Below are positions 12,601 to 25,760 of a stretch of 64,000 nucleotides of DNA, piece after piece. Origin of the DNA: Odiellus spinosus. Lineage: Eukaryota > Arthropoda > Arachnida > Opiliones > Phalangiidae. The position numbers and the translations under genes are program-made. The stretch spans positions 10,395,602-10,459,601 of the forward strand of contig OY987227.1 of the NCBI GenBank assembly GCA_963920705.1, written 5' to 3'. The first letter of the stretch is position 1; every line of letters starts with the position of its first letter. The notes beneath the pieces were generated by a model, which was given only the letters and a program-made list of their open reading frames with translations, did no database searches and was not told where the DNA came from.

Positions 12601-13671
12601 CCTTGGTTATGTTTTCTATAGAGTATACTATTTTCATATGCTCCCCATCATTTTTACGCCTTCACCATAAATTCTGACGTTTTCCTATCGAATTCTTCAC
12701 CTATTCCTATTAGTTCACTACATATTTTGGGGATATTATTCTTCGTTTCACGTTGATGTTTCTAAATTTTGCAGCTTTCAGGCTTTCCCATCTAAATTTT
12801 ACACCGTTCCATATTTTTATTTTCCACCTTTCCCTATTTATATTTTATACTTTAACATATAGCGTATCAATTATGAGTTTCGTTGATTTTCAGCCCCTTT
12901 CCAATTACGTTTACATTATTATAAATGAATTTACAAGTTTTTTCCCCCAATAAATTATGAGATAATGGATATCCATTTTTTCATTTGGTTGATAGGCCTA
13001 TCAGTTAACATGTGCAATGTAAAACATAAATGGAATGTTGGTACTCACGTTTTTTCGACTATTGATAGGAGTTTCGATCAAGGTTGATTGAAGCCCGATA
13101 ATTACGCGACTATATAAAACGCGAACGCGACATTAAATAGTTGGGCCATGTTGTGACTTTGTATGGCACTACGCGTTCGGAAAACATTTCACACTTTGAC
13201 TTATACGTGCGATTATTATGTTTCCGGGACCCCCTCTGGTCGAGGACCGCCTTTAACTTGATCCCAACGTTGGTGGCCTCTAGCTGCTCCATTGGCCAAA
13301 CGTGACCCTTCACGGAAGTTGAAACGCATCTGCGAAAAAATTAAAATATAGCTCCCATTAATTGTTAAATTATGATTCAATTTAAGTTTATAAAAAGTAA
13401 ATTTCCTTAAAGAATTCTGACACAAAATGTCAGAGTTTATTTTCTAAGATAATTAGGTATTTTCCCCCAAATATAAATCTAAAGATAAAAATGATAAATT
13501 CTGAAAGATTTCATCACGCGCAATATTCCAAACCTTATCATTTGTGATTAAAACACTAATTAAAAATTTAAATTACGCAAATCGTATTATTTGATGTTTA
13601 AACACGATGAACTCAAAAGAAGAAGATTCTATTTAGAGAGATTTAAAGATTAACTTCTCAACAACCTATTT

Positions 13672-13812
13672 TAAAGATTTGACGACTAATTTCCCAAATA
13701 ATATAATTTTAGATTTAAATAATAATTTCCTAAATCATATAATTTAAAATTAAAACATTAATTTCCCAAATCATATAATTTGAGATTTAAATACTAATTT
13801 TCTGATTGAAGA
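13672..13812. repeat. Tandem repeat, about 36 bp, four units
   Basis: AAATACTAATTTCCCAAAT and CATATAATTT words recur every 36 bp with substitutions. Confidence 0.75.
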
Positions 13813-14589
13813 TTACATTTAGAAATAAACTTCGCAAAAGAGATTTGATCACAAAATTTACACTATTTTCGTGAAAAACAGACACGCGACCTTGGTCTAT
13901 TTTTACTCTCGTAAGAATGAGACTTAACAAAGAAAATGGACCCTTAAAAAATGAACGCGGAGCGCTTATTGTTTGAGAAGCTCTCACGCACGCAATTAGA
14001 AGATATATATCAGAGACATATAGTAAAGGTATAAAATGTAAGGATTACGCGCCATTTTTCAAGCTTTTACCTATTCTAGACTCCAATACCAACAAAGCGT
14101 TCTGCCAATAAAATAACGGAAGATAGCGTGTAAGACTATTTGAACTGGTTCACTCGTCACAAAAACTAAAGACGAAGCTTTTTCTTACAAAAAAATAAGA
14201 AAGATAGGAGGGTGACTATAACAGACTCCCGTGTTGAGCGTCGCAAAAATTTCCTACAGTTTTTTCAATCCTAAAAACACGTTCCAATAACAAAAGAGAA
14301 TAGGCCATGCACGTTGTGTGTGTATTCTAACGCGTTCTAGACTTCGCACTTCAGATAATGTATAGCTAAATACATTCCATCAAAAAATAATAAATAATTA
14401 TTATGTTTCCAAACGCTTTAAAATCTAAAAAAAAAAAAAAAGAAAAAATCCCAGATAAATTACGTCCATGATTAAATTGCGTCCAAATGTTTAATGTTGT
14501 TAAAAGTAATTCTAGAGTTCGTTGTGTTAGTCAGAAACTATTATTGTAAATCGAATTGGGCGCCTGACCTATCAATACGAAGAAAATCA

Positions 14590-14730
14590 GGATCTTCATG
14601 AATCCAGCTAAGCCTATTTTCCGTTTAATCTAATATTTGTTTGTAAATTATTTCACTGGTAGATTAGTCATGTATTTAAACGATAAGAAATAGATCAAAA
14701 AATCACCTGTTGTTAGGTTATATTCTCCCT
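14590..14730. mobile_element. TTAA-family MITE, right half only
   Basis: It contains CATGAATCCAGCTAAGCC, ATATTTGTTTGTAAATT and GTTAGGTTATATTCTCCCT next to TTAA (14731-14734), all as in the right arms of the 17.7 and 60.8 kb copies. No left arm is found upstream, so the copy is truncated. Confidence 0.75.
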
Positions 14731-16144
14731 TTAACACTTTACGTTACTATTAGAACTATAGCCATCAGCTTTTTTATAATAAGTATTTTAAAAATTTTAA
14801 AAAATAGATATTTCAAACATAAATTCCGTTATCTGCATTTTGCTTGGTGATATATGTATAGAAATCAGAATCTGACGAACTATAATAAGACTCGCGACAG
14901 GAAAAAAGAGTTACGCTTTATGGAGAGGCGATTGAAGAGGGGCCAAATTTTCCGTTCGACTTCGGGATTCGGGATGCAGGGGTTCTCTATATAGCTTGGC
15001 CGGATGGACGAGAGATCTATGGGAAAGGAAAGTCGAGCTCGCGGCCGCTCAGCCGGAGTCATATATATGGGGAAGCCGAAGAAAACGTCGACGAAAATCG
15101 CCGGAGCGCCGCTCATCCGGAAAAATACGTTTTTATATTTATTTTCTTTTGCCCAATAGCCTCCCACCCATCCACTCACCTTCCCTACATTGCTCATCCT
15201 TCATCCTATAGGACATATAGATTCTATCGCGAAAGTGCAAAATTCAACACTGACGAAGGCAATCCCCTCTAGAAAAATATTTTCAAACTTTTTTAGGATA
15301 AAGGATGCGTTTTAGTTTCGTGAAGACTGCAAATTACTTTTATCTATAAGGGGAATTTTTTTATTGGTTCGTTTTCCTAAGGTTTCGTTCCATTTTTCAT
15401 CTTACTCTTGAAGCGTGAGCCTCTTTCAATGTAGATAGTAAACCATTTGACGAGTTGAAATTAAAGTAACGAAGGTTGTATTCTATCGTAATTCGAAACG
15501 GCTAATGTTTTTAATTTTCAGCGGATGATTTTCCGTTTCTCAAAATCTAAAAACTAAATATTGTAAATTTCTAAGATTTTAAAATACCATATGATGAATT
15601 AAAATGGTAAGTTACCGCGTAATTCAGAAATATCCAAAATTACGGTATAATTTTAGAACTTTATATTGTTCCTGTAAAGCGTAATGATTCGAATAAATTT
15701 AGTTTTTGCAACTATGAACTGAACAAAATACGTTAGGCAATAGTTTTCAAATTTAATATTTTAGTTTATCTTCTTTTAGCATTGTATAGATAAATTCACT
15801 TCAAATATATTGAATAATACTGCCTTTTGATCTTTTGTAGGCTAGGTTTTGCGACGATGTGATGTAATAATTATGCGTAAGTGATTTAAAATCACGATAT
15901 CATAATCGACCTTCCTATATGTATATAACTTCATAACTAAAATTTACATATTCAGTGATTATACAAAACATAATATACGCGTTTCGGAGAAAGAGAAGAT
16001 TCTCTATAGTTTAGAGTTTCGAAAAACGCCCAAAGCGTATACACTAAATATTAAAATATAAACCTCCTTTAACACTGGCAAATTTGTCCGGTAACCGCCC
16101 ATTAATAGTAAGAACGGACGAGAGTGGCTTATTTCATAGACCAA

Positions 16145-17109
16145 CTTAAAGTAGACACGCAACATGACTCGATTCGGGCCTTGATGGCAAACTGATCTCG
16201 CGAAGTTAATCTTCAAAACTTGGAGCTAAAAATGGAACGGCTTTTGAGTTTATTTTCGGAATCACCAAGCCAAATTTTTTCAGAATTTTCAGACACGTTT
16301 TTGATGTTCAAATTAATTTCTAAAGTTTGGTCAAATTTCTATAAAAGTAAATATGAATTCGGACCAATCATATTATTTCAGCCTTCAACGGCGCTTGTAA
16401 TGTCCTAAAAAGAAGAGGCCGGCGTTTGATTTCCAACGTCTTAGTCGTCAAACGCCGGCCTATTTTTTTAAGGTTAGGACATTACAAGCGCCGCTGAAGG
16501 CTGAAATAATATGATTGGTCTGAATTTATATTTACATTTATATAAATTTTACCAAACTTTAGAAATTAATTTAAAAACCAAAAACGTGTCTAAAAATTCC
16601 GAAAATATTCTATAGAGTACGTTTTCTGGCACGTAGATTCCGAAAATAAATTCAAAAGCTGTTCCATTTTTAGCTCCAAGCTTCCCTTTTCGAGGCTATT
16701 TTTACATACGCGTGACGTTGGATTTACTTATTTTAATGTAATACCATAAAATAGCTAAAGAAATTGAGGAAAAAACTTCTAATTTGATCAAAAATTGACT
16801 AAATTGGAAAATTCTCACAGAATTCGATTAAATAGACAAAATTAAATATCCTGAAGTTAACTAAAGTGGACAAAAAATTAAAATGCCTTTGGTCCATTGT
16901 TTTTGAATTCAGGTTATTCTATTTGGTTGAATTCCGAAGTAATTTTCGAATTGGGGCAATTTTTGACCAAATTAGAAGATTTTTTCCTCATTAGGAAACC
17001 CAATCATTCTAGTAAATGAAAAGTAAAAACACGCTTTCAATTTCTGAAGGTTACATTTTCGAATTTGTCCTCAGATGAATCGAGTCAGTTGCGTGTCTAC
17101 TTTAAACTT
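16145..17109. mobile_element. Long inverted-repeat element hosting the 16.2 kb foldback
   Basis: The left end TTAAAGTAGACACGCAAC, followed by TGACTCGATTC, recurs inverted at 17109-17075. An inner pair, TTGAGGAAAAAACTTCTAATT (16767 onward), matches the inverted AATTAGAAGATTTTTTCCTCA (ending 16991). The foldback at 16219-16680 splits only the left arm. Excluding the insert the element is about 500 bp. Confidence 0.75.
16219..16680. mobile_element. Foldback element with about 220-bp arms
   Basis: It starts CTTGGAGCTAAAAATGGAAC and ends with its reverse complement. The arms pair over nearly their full length, and the central portion is almost perfect (AGCCTTCAACGGCGCTTGTAA against TTACAAGCGCCGCTGAAGGCT, then AGGCCGGCGTTTGA with TCAAACGCCGGCCT), leaving a loop of about 20 bases near 16440. 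The open frame 16220-16408 lies within one arm and is not a gene. It interrupts the left arm of a larger element. Confidence 0.9.
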
Positions 17110-17557
17110 TAACCACGAAAAATAATTCAGAAATTCGCATTCAAATCTCGAACAAATATATATATATATATATCGTATTCGACTTGACTATTTTAATGAA
17201 GGATAAGCCTCGTACTATAGGTATACGTTAAACAACGTTCCACGAACAAAATATATAAAGAAATGACAAAATTTATTATTTTAGATATAGTCGCTAACGC
17301 GCAGCGAGGCTAGAAACTGCCATTACTCCTTAAACCGGATAAATAAGTCAATATACGTCGGCGCGTATATTTATTTATACGGTATATATATTTTTAAGTT
17401 GTACAATATTAGAGAAAGAGAGAGGGAGGGGCGAGGTTAAAAACTAGACGCCCGTGTAACACGCCACATTCGTGCAAATGGTTATTTTAACCCTTATACT
17501 CCGCGGGTTCACGCGGTAAACACAAAAATTTATACGAGTCAAGGCTTAATCTTTTAA

Positions 17558-17908
17558 AGGTAGACTGCAACCTAAAAACTAGTGATTTTTTTAATCGATT
17601 CCTTATCCTTTAAATAGGCCTAATCCATCAGTAAAACATTTTAAAAACAAATATTTAACTATATATTTATAACTTACATTCAAAATAGGCTTAGCTTGAT
17701 TCATGGAGATATCCTGAACTCTCCGTATAATGACATTGATCGATGGCTCTTATATGTGGAATGCGGGATATCTCCATGAATCCAGCTAAGCCTATTTTGA
17801 TGATAAGTTTTAAATTTATTTCTAGTTTAATATTTGTTTTATTAGGCCTATTTAAAAGATAAGGAATCGATAAAAAAAATTCACTTTTTGTTAGGTTGCA
17901 TTCTCCCT
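17558..17908. mobile_element. TTAA-family MITE, complete copy
   Basis: Left TTAA at 17554; the right flank is altered to TGTAA. The arms share CTGCAACCTAA, ATCGATTCCTTATC and ATAGGCTTAGCT, and a centre containing GACATTGATCGATGGCTC. The two halves pair over nearly the whole 351 bp, so the transcript or single strand would form a long hairpin. Confidence 0.88.
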
Positions 17909-18357
17909 TGTAAAATAATATAAGGCGGTCTTGACGATGTACTGGAGAAAGGCGTATACTTATAAGTTTATAAGTTACATCGCTAATTATATTATTTTAG
18001 TCATACGTTGCCGGGCGACTTCAACACACACACAGATACCTTGGGCTATAGCACGCTCTGGACGCAAAAATATATAAATTTTCGACCGTTAGGCAAACTC
18101 GTAGATTCAAAACTCTCTGCTCCCGTAAAAACTCCAATATTTAAGCTCGCTGAAACGAGTAGTTTCACCCCCCCCCCCAACTAACCTTACTAACCTAACC
18201 CTTGCTACGTTCATCAAACTAAACAGAATATAGGGAAAGTTATAAGAGTAGAGTTATCCACTAACTAAAGAGATTTTAAAGGAATAATGAAAGAAAAATA
18301 CATTGATATATTTTGCACTCGTTGCCAATTAAGGCTTTGAATAGAGAAAGAGCGCCA

Positions 18358-18444
18358 TTACATGAGGGTTGGAAGAGCGCTTTAAAGGAAAGCGCTTTAA
18401 AGGAAAGCGCTTTCCGTTAAAGCGCTCTTCCAACCCTCATGTAA
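18358..18444. repeat. 87-bp near-perfect hairpin (GCGCTTTCC family)
   Basis: TTACATGAGGGTTGGAAGAG on the left is exactly complementary to CTCTTCCAACCCTCATGTAA on the right, and the middle is a run of AGCGCTTT units. It could be a very short MITE or a cruciform-forming palindrome. Confidence 0.85.
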
Positions 18445-21330
18445 CAGTTTCGTTTTTATAATTATATTTCGTCTAAAAGTCATTAAAACGTTCAAAATGT
18501 TATTGTTTTCTGTTAATTAAGCCTTGGCAGTGGAATTAATTAGAAATGATAAAAAATAACTTCGAACTTGATTCCAACCAATAAAAGCTTGATTTTTAGA
18601 TTTTACGATAAGCGTCAATAAAATTTATGCGCTTACATTTCTCGGTACAAAATTAACAGAGAAGTTAGTTCATGAATTGTTCGTCGTTCAAGTAAAGGTT
18701 CGTAGAAAAAAAGGTTTAAGGAAACGATTTAAAAAACATCGAGAATTTTATTTCACTCTTTCTTTTATTAAACCTTGCTAACAGCCTTCACTCGTATTCA
18801 GTGTCGTTCCGTGGACAAATCTTCGTCCCCCCCCATGTCCCATAGTATACACCCAAAAATACTGAATAAAGCGATGTTAGAGAAAGGAGAAAAATAAAGA
18901 GTCTATATTCAACATCGTCCCACGAATGAAAAGATTTTAGAAGCGTAAGAGAAAAAATGCAATTCGGGAAGTTTAAAATTCATTCATTCTAAGCCTTTGA
19001 CTCTATTCCGCCTCCTTTTATGGACATATTATATAAAGAAGAGCCTCCCATGTCATGGTAGTATAGATATACTCCCTTTCGAGCTATCTAACCATGTATT
19101 TAAATAATAATAGCGATAGCTAAGGCGGAGAGACACGTAATAATAAACCTCGTAAGGTTGAAAATAGTTCCTGGCAATTTTTCTTGAGTAAAAGTAAAGT
19201 CAGAAAACGGCCCAGCCATTTTCTCATGGGCTGTTTTCGACCATTAAAATACGAGAGAAACTTTTTGGGGGCTGTGCATGCAAATATTTTCTAACCAACT
19301 TTTTTGGTTGAGGAAAGGAAAGGATAGAATCTCACGTAAAACGTTTAGACCTATATAAAAGTTTTAGGTGAAAAAGAGTGAACCCTTTTCGCGTCGTCCC
19401 ACCTTTTTTTTTTTTTGTTTTTTTGTTTTTTTTTCTTTGATTTTTTTGTTCTAGGAGTATAATAAGAGTTTAAACCCGGTCTGGAAAAGGAATACGAATT
19501 TTCAAACCCGGCTACTATAACATTGTTTTTGTTATATAACTGGTATAATTCTTATTTAAATAAAATCTATATTTAATATCGATGTCCTTAAAGCTTTGAA
19601 AAAAATAAAATTTATTGAAGTTTACAGTGAGTTGCGAGACTGTCAAAGCCAGCGAAACAAAGTAATACTTTTCCAGATCCGATAACAAGTCCATAGAATT
19701 ATTATAGAAGTTTTAAATTAAATTATAATCTTATACAAATTATGGTTCGTGAAACGAAAGAGATGTTTGTTAGAAATTGAGTTATGCAATATTTCATTGT
19801 CATCCGCAACTCAGTTTTCTCGAGAATTTTTACATTTTAAAATATATAGTTTCGAAACTGATTTAGGCTTAATGAGTCTAGTTCGTGACTTTGGATATTA
19901 ACTAAAAATGACAGCGAAATATATTTTAACACTGCAAATTGATTATCAGAGTCTAATATCCCTTTGAAAAGCACAGGACTTTATTTATTTTCCAATCTCA
20001 ATGATAATACGCGTATCTATTTCTCCAAAGCCTAACCCGAAAATAACGTTAAAAAATTGATATAAAACGACCATATTCTTGGTCTTTCATACGCGATTAT
20101 CAAATAATATAAATATAATAGAATCTACAGTACGCTATTCATATAACAATGTTGCAACTATAGTATGTTATTAAAATTTCGGTTAAAAACAGATTTCTTA
20201 TCAGATTCCGAGTAACTTTCAAGAATGTAAACAAGCATATAGGGAATAACAATTGCAAATCGGGTGGTGTGACACCGCGTGAATAAAGAAAGACCGTTTG
20301 AACAACCACCTTTTCATTCAGAAATTGTGTATAAACGAATTTTACGAAGGGGTTAAATAAAGTTTACCGAACTAAAACCAATACAATAACAAAGCCTGGA
20401 ATTCATCGTTTCACATCCCACATATTGATACTATTTACCATCGCTTTCATTGCTTATATCTCGTAAACTAAAAGCAATCCATCTCACGCAGAATTTACGT
20501 TACACATAATCCCATATCCTTACAAAATTTTAAGGCTTAGACTTTGTAGTAAACTGCAGATCCATCACGTGCTACGAATGAAACTACCCAGAATTATATC
20601 CCATTCCATCCTGAGTTTGCAACACGTTAATACGTAACTAAATTTCAACGAGAACTTATTTATAAAGCCCGAGAACGTAGGAAAACCGTATTTCCTCCTA
20701 TCCCTTAACTCCTCTATAGAGATAAAGCTTATAGCGACCTCTATTGAGTTTTAAATAAATTCAATAAAGTTATATTTAAGTAATTTAACTTATTTTACTT
20801 AATGCGATATTATTTTGAATATCATTCAAAAACTTGTCATTTTCGACAAATTCTTCGTATTTTGATGTAAAATTTTGAAAGTATGACTAAAATCATTTTA
20901 ATAGATACGGCAGAATTTTTTTAAACCAATAAGTATGTCTCTTCCCAAATCAAACAGTATAGGACTTGATAGAAACAAAATATCCCCGTTCGTACGTTCT
21001 AAGTTTTCATAAATTAGTTCTTGGTTACAATTGTATTAAAGTATAGCTATGTCCGCGATGGCTTCGTTAGTATTGTAAACTGGTATTGAAATAAGCGATA
21101 TATTTTCAACTCGCGGGCAAACAGGCGCGCGAACGGTGTTACCCTCCCACCTGATCAAACAAGGGAAGGTTCCCATCGGGGTCCGAGTGTCCGAAAACAA
21201 GGGGACATTTATCCAGCCTACGCACCATGGTTTATATCTAGGAAAGGAAAGGGCTAGTGTAGAGGCAACGTCTTTTGCATAAGACGCGTAAGGAGAGGGG
21301 TCAGGGGTTCGTAAAGTACACAAACTTTAT
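18445..21330. other. AT-rich DNA, little structure
   Basis: It holds an interrupted T-run (19404-19448) and a small hairpin AAAACGGCCCA / TGGGCTGTTTT (about 19205-19239). Nothing else is recognised. Confidence 0.55.
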
Positions 21331-21640
21331 CCCTGGTGCGTGAAGCTCGAATCAGTGAGCGGAATGAGAAGGAGCGGAACCTCCACCCAATGAATTTCTC
21401 GCGCAGTCTTTTTTGAGCCTTCTTTTAGTCGTTCTGCGTATAGTAGGAGAATCATTCTTGTTTTACAGCGCGCGCGAACCCTGGTTCCCTATTAATTCAC
21501 GCGATCTAAGGAACCAATCGGGGGTCTGGAAAGGAAACAAGAAAGGTTTTTCACGCGCTGTAATTTCAAATTGATTTTGAAATTAAGCGCGCGTGAGAGA
21601 AGCTCGCAGTGTAAACGGCTAAACGCGCGCAAGAAATGTC
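21330..21640. other. CpG-rich block
   Basis: GCGCGCGCGAAC and AAACGCGCGCAAG lie within 300 bp. The adjoining 95-codon minus-strand frame (21036-21323) is not recognised. Confidence 0.4.
21552..21596. repeat. Imperfect hairpin with CGCG ends
   Basis: CACGCGCTGTAATTTCAAA pairs with TTTGAAATTAAGCGCGCGTG across a short loop, inside a CpG-rich patch. Confidence 0.7.
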
Positions 21641-22129
21641 TTCTGTAAACGTCCAGGGCTACCTTTCGTAAGTGTAAAGTATACCCCGGTCATTGTATAA
21701 CACCCGCTTCATTTAACGGTATATATGTAGTCTTGGTATTAGCGAAGTAGCGTCAAAGGGGCAGAGTTTACCAAACTAAATTATATTTCTAATACGTATA
21801 AGCGTATAAGGGTCGCGCGTTTTTGGAACAAGCCTCGTAACCTTAGTTCTTAGTGTTTTTATGGATTAAAAGTGTGATACTTTATATTTGAAATATTCCT
21901 TGAAATATTTTTTGCGCCTGTAGGAATGCTTTAACCTCCGCGCTTCGGTGTTTAAGAAAAATATACCCTATAGTATGAGAAAATCTAACGCTTTTTTACC
22001 GTACGCCTGTAAAAGTGTTTCAACCGCTCAACAACAATGTTCAGGACGAAGACATACAACAGGAGACAATACTCAAAATATTGTTACCTAAAAGTGAGGA
22101 TGTCCCACATTGTTCATTAATTCCAAATG

Positions 22130-23915
22130 AAATTTGAGTAATATTTTCAAAAAGATCGTTAAAAAATGATTAAAAAATATATACATATGCCGTAGATAAA
22201 ATTAACGCGATAAAAAAAAATCTTTTATAGGCGCCATCTTCGAAATTTTTAAAATAAAAATTTCCTACAATACTACGTCAATAATATTGATGCTTGGGCT
22301 ATTACAGAGACTATAGTTGATTTAGCGAGTTCGCTTTCATGCGGTCTTTTTCGCGAAAGTACTGGATCCAGAAAGTTTCATTTGAAACTTATCGTTAATT
22401 ACGTTCCAAAATCATTTTACGCCAACCTGTTAAATTTTAATTTTGAGTTTTCTTAAAAAGGCGTCAATCCAGAAGTGTAAAACTTTGGATATGGGTTTTA
22501 AATAATATGAAAAAACTATTACATAACTATGCTTCGAAAAAAATGTTGACTTCACTTTAATTAGAAAATAAGCAGATCAATTTTGAATCAAAACTACAAT
22601 ATATTTTAATAGTTAAAACGTTAAAGTTAGTTTCGGGTAAACGTAGGCGTTCCAAGTATACAATCTTTCTTCTCTTAAGTTTGCGAACTTTTCGCGCGAA
22701 CCAATCAGATTTCGCATTATACGACGCGATAAAAATTGGTATTAAGAAAATAAAAATGGAAGAAAGAACGTTTTGTAAACGAATATGTAAGCTTATAGGC
22801 GTGCATTATGTATCTATAACCGAAAGAAAAAAGAAAAAATTCGCGAGAAATAGGCGTTGACAAGAATAATCTCGTCTCGAGTCGAACAGGGTCCGGATGA
22901 TGGAGTGTCGATGAGAGCGTCTCGCGCCAAAAACAATAAGAAGCAAAAGAGCGAAAAATCCAAGCAGAAAACGTCTAGAAAAAAGAAAGAGCCAGCTACG
23001 GATATTCGACAATATCTTTTGTTTTTTCGCGCTGCTTATCCTATAAAAGATTTGCAAAGGATCTACAAGAAACGACGTTAAACATTTTGCAAGCAACGAA
23101 AGCGAAGCCGAATAGGAAAGATTTCTCAAAGAGAAAGTAACAGAAAAGAAAATTATATTTAATAAATTTTAGTTATTAAAATATAAATCGTGAAATTTTA
23201 ATTAAAGTATTTTAAAAGAAGATACTCATGGCTTTTTTTTTATGTAAAATAAAAGTAAATATTACAGAATTTCGTAGGAAATCGTATGGTTTTGGAACTC
23301 AATTTAGTTTTCAATTTATTGTTTTTCAAGTAATATAAGCTAAGTAATATTTGTAGTTAATTAGATTGAAAAAGGCCGATGCTTCTTGGGTCGAAAGCTC
23401 TCTGATATGTACTTAATTTTTCATTTATTTTATTTTTTATTTTTTTTTTTTTTTATAATTTTTTTTTTTTTTTTTTTGGAAGCCATGAAGATTTCCTTTT
23501 AAAATACCTTAATTATATTTAATCTTATCTGAAATATAGCAGATACTAAATTAAAAAACATCTTTAAAATTTTACAAGTTTGGTTTAACTTTAAAATTAA
23601 AACTTTCCATTTTTTTTTTTTTTTTTTTGTGGGGGGGGGGAAAAACGTGAAAGCCGCGATATGTTTAAAATTAAATGTATAACTTTCGGTATTAAGTACT
23701 TTCACGAAAGAGACTGCGTTGAATGAACCTTATCACGTGCCTAAAACTCGAGAGAATTAACTATTGGATCTATATTAACAACACGACCGTATAATGTGCA
23801 GGGAAATTTTTATTTTCATAAATTTCGAAGGTGGCGATTATTCTATTTGTCATATGTATATATATATATTTTGAGTGAATTTTAACGAAGAAAACGCTAC
23901 TCAAATTACCTTTTG
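22130..23915. mobile_element. Family B element with long inverted arms
   Basis: Left arm order: AATTTGAGTAATATTTTC, ATATATACATATG, GGCGCCATCTTCGAAATTT, AAAATAAAAATTTCC, then TCGCGAAAGTACT (to about 22365). The right arm repeats these inverted from GTACTTTCACGAAAGAG (23693) to CTACTCAAATTACC (23915). The interior of about 1.3 kb includes a small lysine-rich frame at 22908-23081 and long T-runs near 23430-23480 and 23611. No transposase motif is seen. A third arm copy is at 3646-3815. Confidence 0.65.
22908..23081 (+). CDS. Small lysine/arginine-rich ORF inside family B element
   Basis: Starting at the internal ATG (MRASRAKNNKK), about 57 residues are very basic in the first half and end with TDIRQYLLFFRAAYPIKDLQR and a KKRR tail before a stop. 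I do not recognise the family. It is more GC-rich than its surroundings and lies inside a transposon-like structure, so it could be a remnant of a transposon protein or an exon end. An overlapping longer frame starts at 22857. It may well not be translated. Confidence 0.2.
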   Translation, partial: SMRASRAKNNKKQKSEKSKQKTSRKKKEPATDIRQYLLFFRAAYPIKDLQRIYKKRR

Positions 23916-24356
23916 TTTTAAGAATATATACCCAATATCAAAATAGCTTTGACATTGCTATAAAATGCATTGTATAGAAGATAGAACTAGTTCTTAGCGT
24001 TTAAATTCCGCATTTACAATCATCTCTTGCAACAACTGCGGAGCCTAACATTTTCAGTATTGGTTCAGTATAAAAAACGTAAAGCGGCTCAAATCGTGGT
24101 TACATCGCTAAACTACGAAGCCAAAAAATAATATATCAGAACAAAGGGGGATTATGCAAATTTGCAAGAAATTTGAGGAAACAAACGTCAAAGCGACGTC
24201 TTGGGCGTTTTTTTTTTTATTTTACGAGATTAGGATGCCCTTAGAAGTACAAAAAGGGCTGAACTATAACTTGCATGATAAAATAAGCCTACCGCTAATT
24301 AATGCGGATTTTGAAGAATTGGGGCTGGTTTAAAATTATAACATCCTCTCATTTAA

Positions 24357-24410
24357 AGGGAGACTGCAACAATAACAAAAGAGTTCACACTACAAGCTTT
24401 GTAATCTACA
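24357..24410. mobile_element. TTAA-family left terminus, orphan
   Basis: TTAA followed by AGGGAGACTGCAACAATAAC matches the left end of the family. No paired right end is seen in the next kilobase. Confidence 0.5.
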
Positions 24411-25651
24411 AAAGAATAATTAATTCCATTATCCATTTAAGGAAATGGATAGAAAATATTTAAAATGCAAATATTTAAAATAGTTTAGCTAATTAATATT
24501 TAAACATGTGATTTTCTGTAAGATTAACTTTCGTAAAATTTGGGGAATTAATATAATATTAATTTCATTAAAAGAGCATTTCGACTGAATTAGGAATAAT
24601 TAATTCGGAGATTGCATTGTTCGTTGGGTTTGCCCACACTATAAGTGCTATTGGACTGATGTCTTCCACCACATGTATAATCCTTGTACCAGAGGAGCAT
24701 TAGTATAAATAAATTAAATGCGTAAAAGTCGTCATTCTGAATACTGATTCGCGATAAGATACATGTTTCAACAGCGCTGAATTTGATTGGACAGGGTCAA
24801 AACGGGGATCGGTATTATAATAGTACGCAAAAACCTATGTTAGTGACATGCCTACAATATTTGTTTACTTAAAAAGAGGCAAGTGTGGCTTCATGCGCGC
24901 TGTCAAATCATGATAAAATTAACTATAAAATGAGAGGTTGAGGAAGCTCTTTCATTTGGAGATTTCTCTCTCTCACTCTCTCAGCCTATTCCATGTTGAT
25001 TTGTTCATTTCGCGAAACACTTAAGGTCAAAGCTAGCTCAAGGATTATTATTCTTAGGGATAAAGGCATCTACAGCTTCACGCTTATTTTGCAATCAAGG
25101 TGGGACGAACTTAGAGACACTGTATGGGTCGTCCAGAATTTTTTTTTTTTTTTATTTCCCTTCCGCCCGAGGCGGACGCGATGAAGCGAATGGAGAAATA
25201 GCGAACGCGTCATTAGTGCCGGAGAAGATGTTGGTCGCCGCGCGACTGATGCCACGAGACATCGAGTCAACCCCAAAAAAGCACCTGAGCTCGCGGCCGC
25301 TCCAAAAGACGTCTTTTTAAGAGAGATATCGAGGGGACTAGCTCGCGGCGGGTGACCGTTACGCTCAAATCGCTTTCCAGGGCCTATTCCTCCATCCTCG
25401 TCTTCCCCCATCCGCGTCTCCTCTCATCCCATTCACGCACACTCCATTTATTTGACCTATCCGAAGCTACAACTCTATACTCATCTATTTGGCCCCGAAG
25501 GAGAGACGCTCCCAAAAAACCTATGGCTATTACTGAAATACCGCCGAATTTTCCACTACGCCCGTTTAAAAAAGGATTTCACATTAGATTTTAATTTGGA
25601 AAAAAATTAAGAATTTATATTCAGGGTATTCCTAAATCATCAAACGCGATA

Positions 25652-25760
25652 CTTTCCCTGAACAATAACCATCGAGCAATGTTACCCATAAGTAATACCC
25701 ATCAGGATATGTTTTCCCTGACCACTGACCATCAAGTAATGTTTTTCTTGGCCAAATTTA
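25652..25760. repeat. Degenerate tandem repeat, first cluster
   Basis: Units of about 30-37 bp built on TTTCCCTGACCA and ACCATCAAGTAATG. A second cluster with the same words follows 310 bp later. Confidence 0.6.

Noticed and set aside
11740..12610. CRISPR-like spaced repeat
   Set aside because: Units are directly tandem with no unique spacers, in eukaryotic DNA.
16220..16408. 62-codon plus-strand ORF
   Set aside because: It lies entirely in the left arm of the foldback element.
18180..18205. CTAACCTAACCC-like words
   Set aside because: Resembles the insect telomere repeat but is only two or three irregular units.
21036..21323. 95-codon minus-strand ORF as a host exon
   Set aside because: No recognisable domain, and the frame is in a GC-richer patch where stop codons are rarer.
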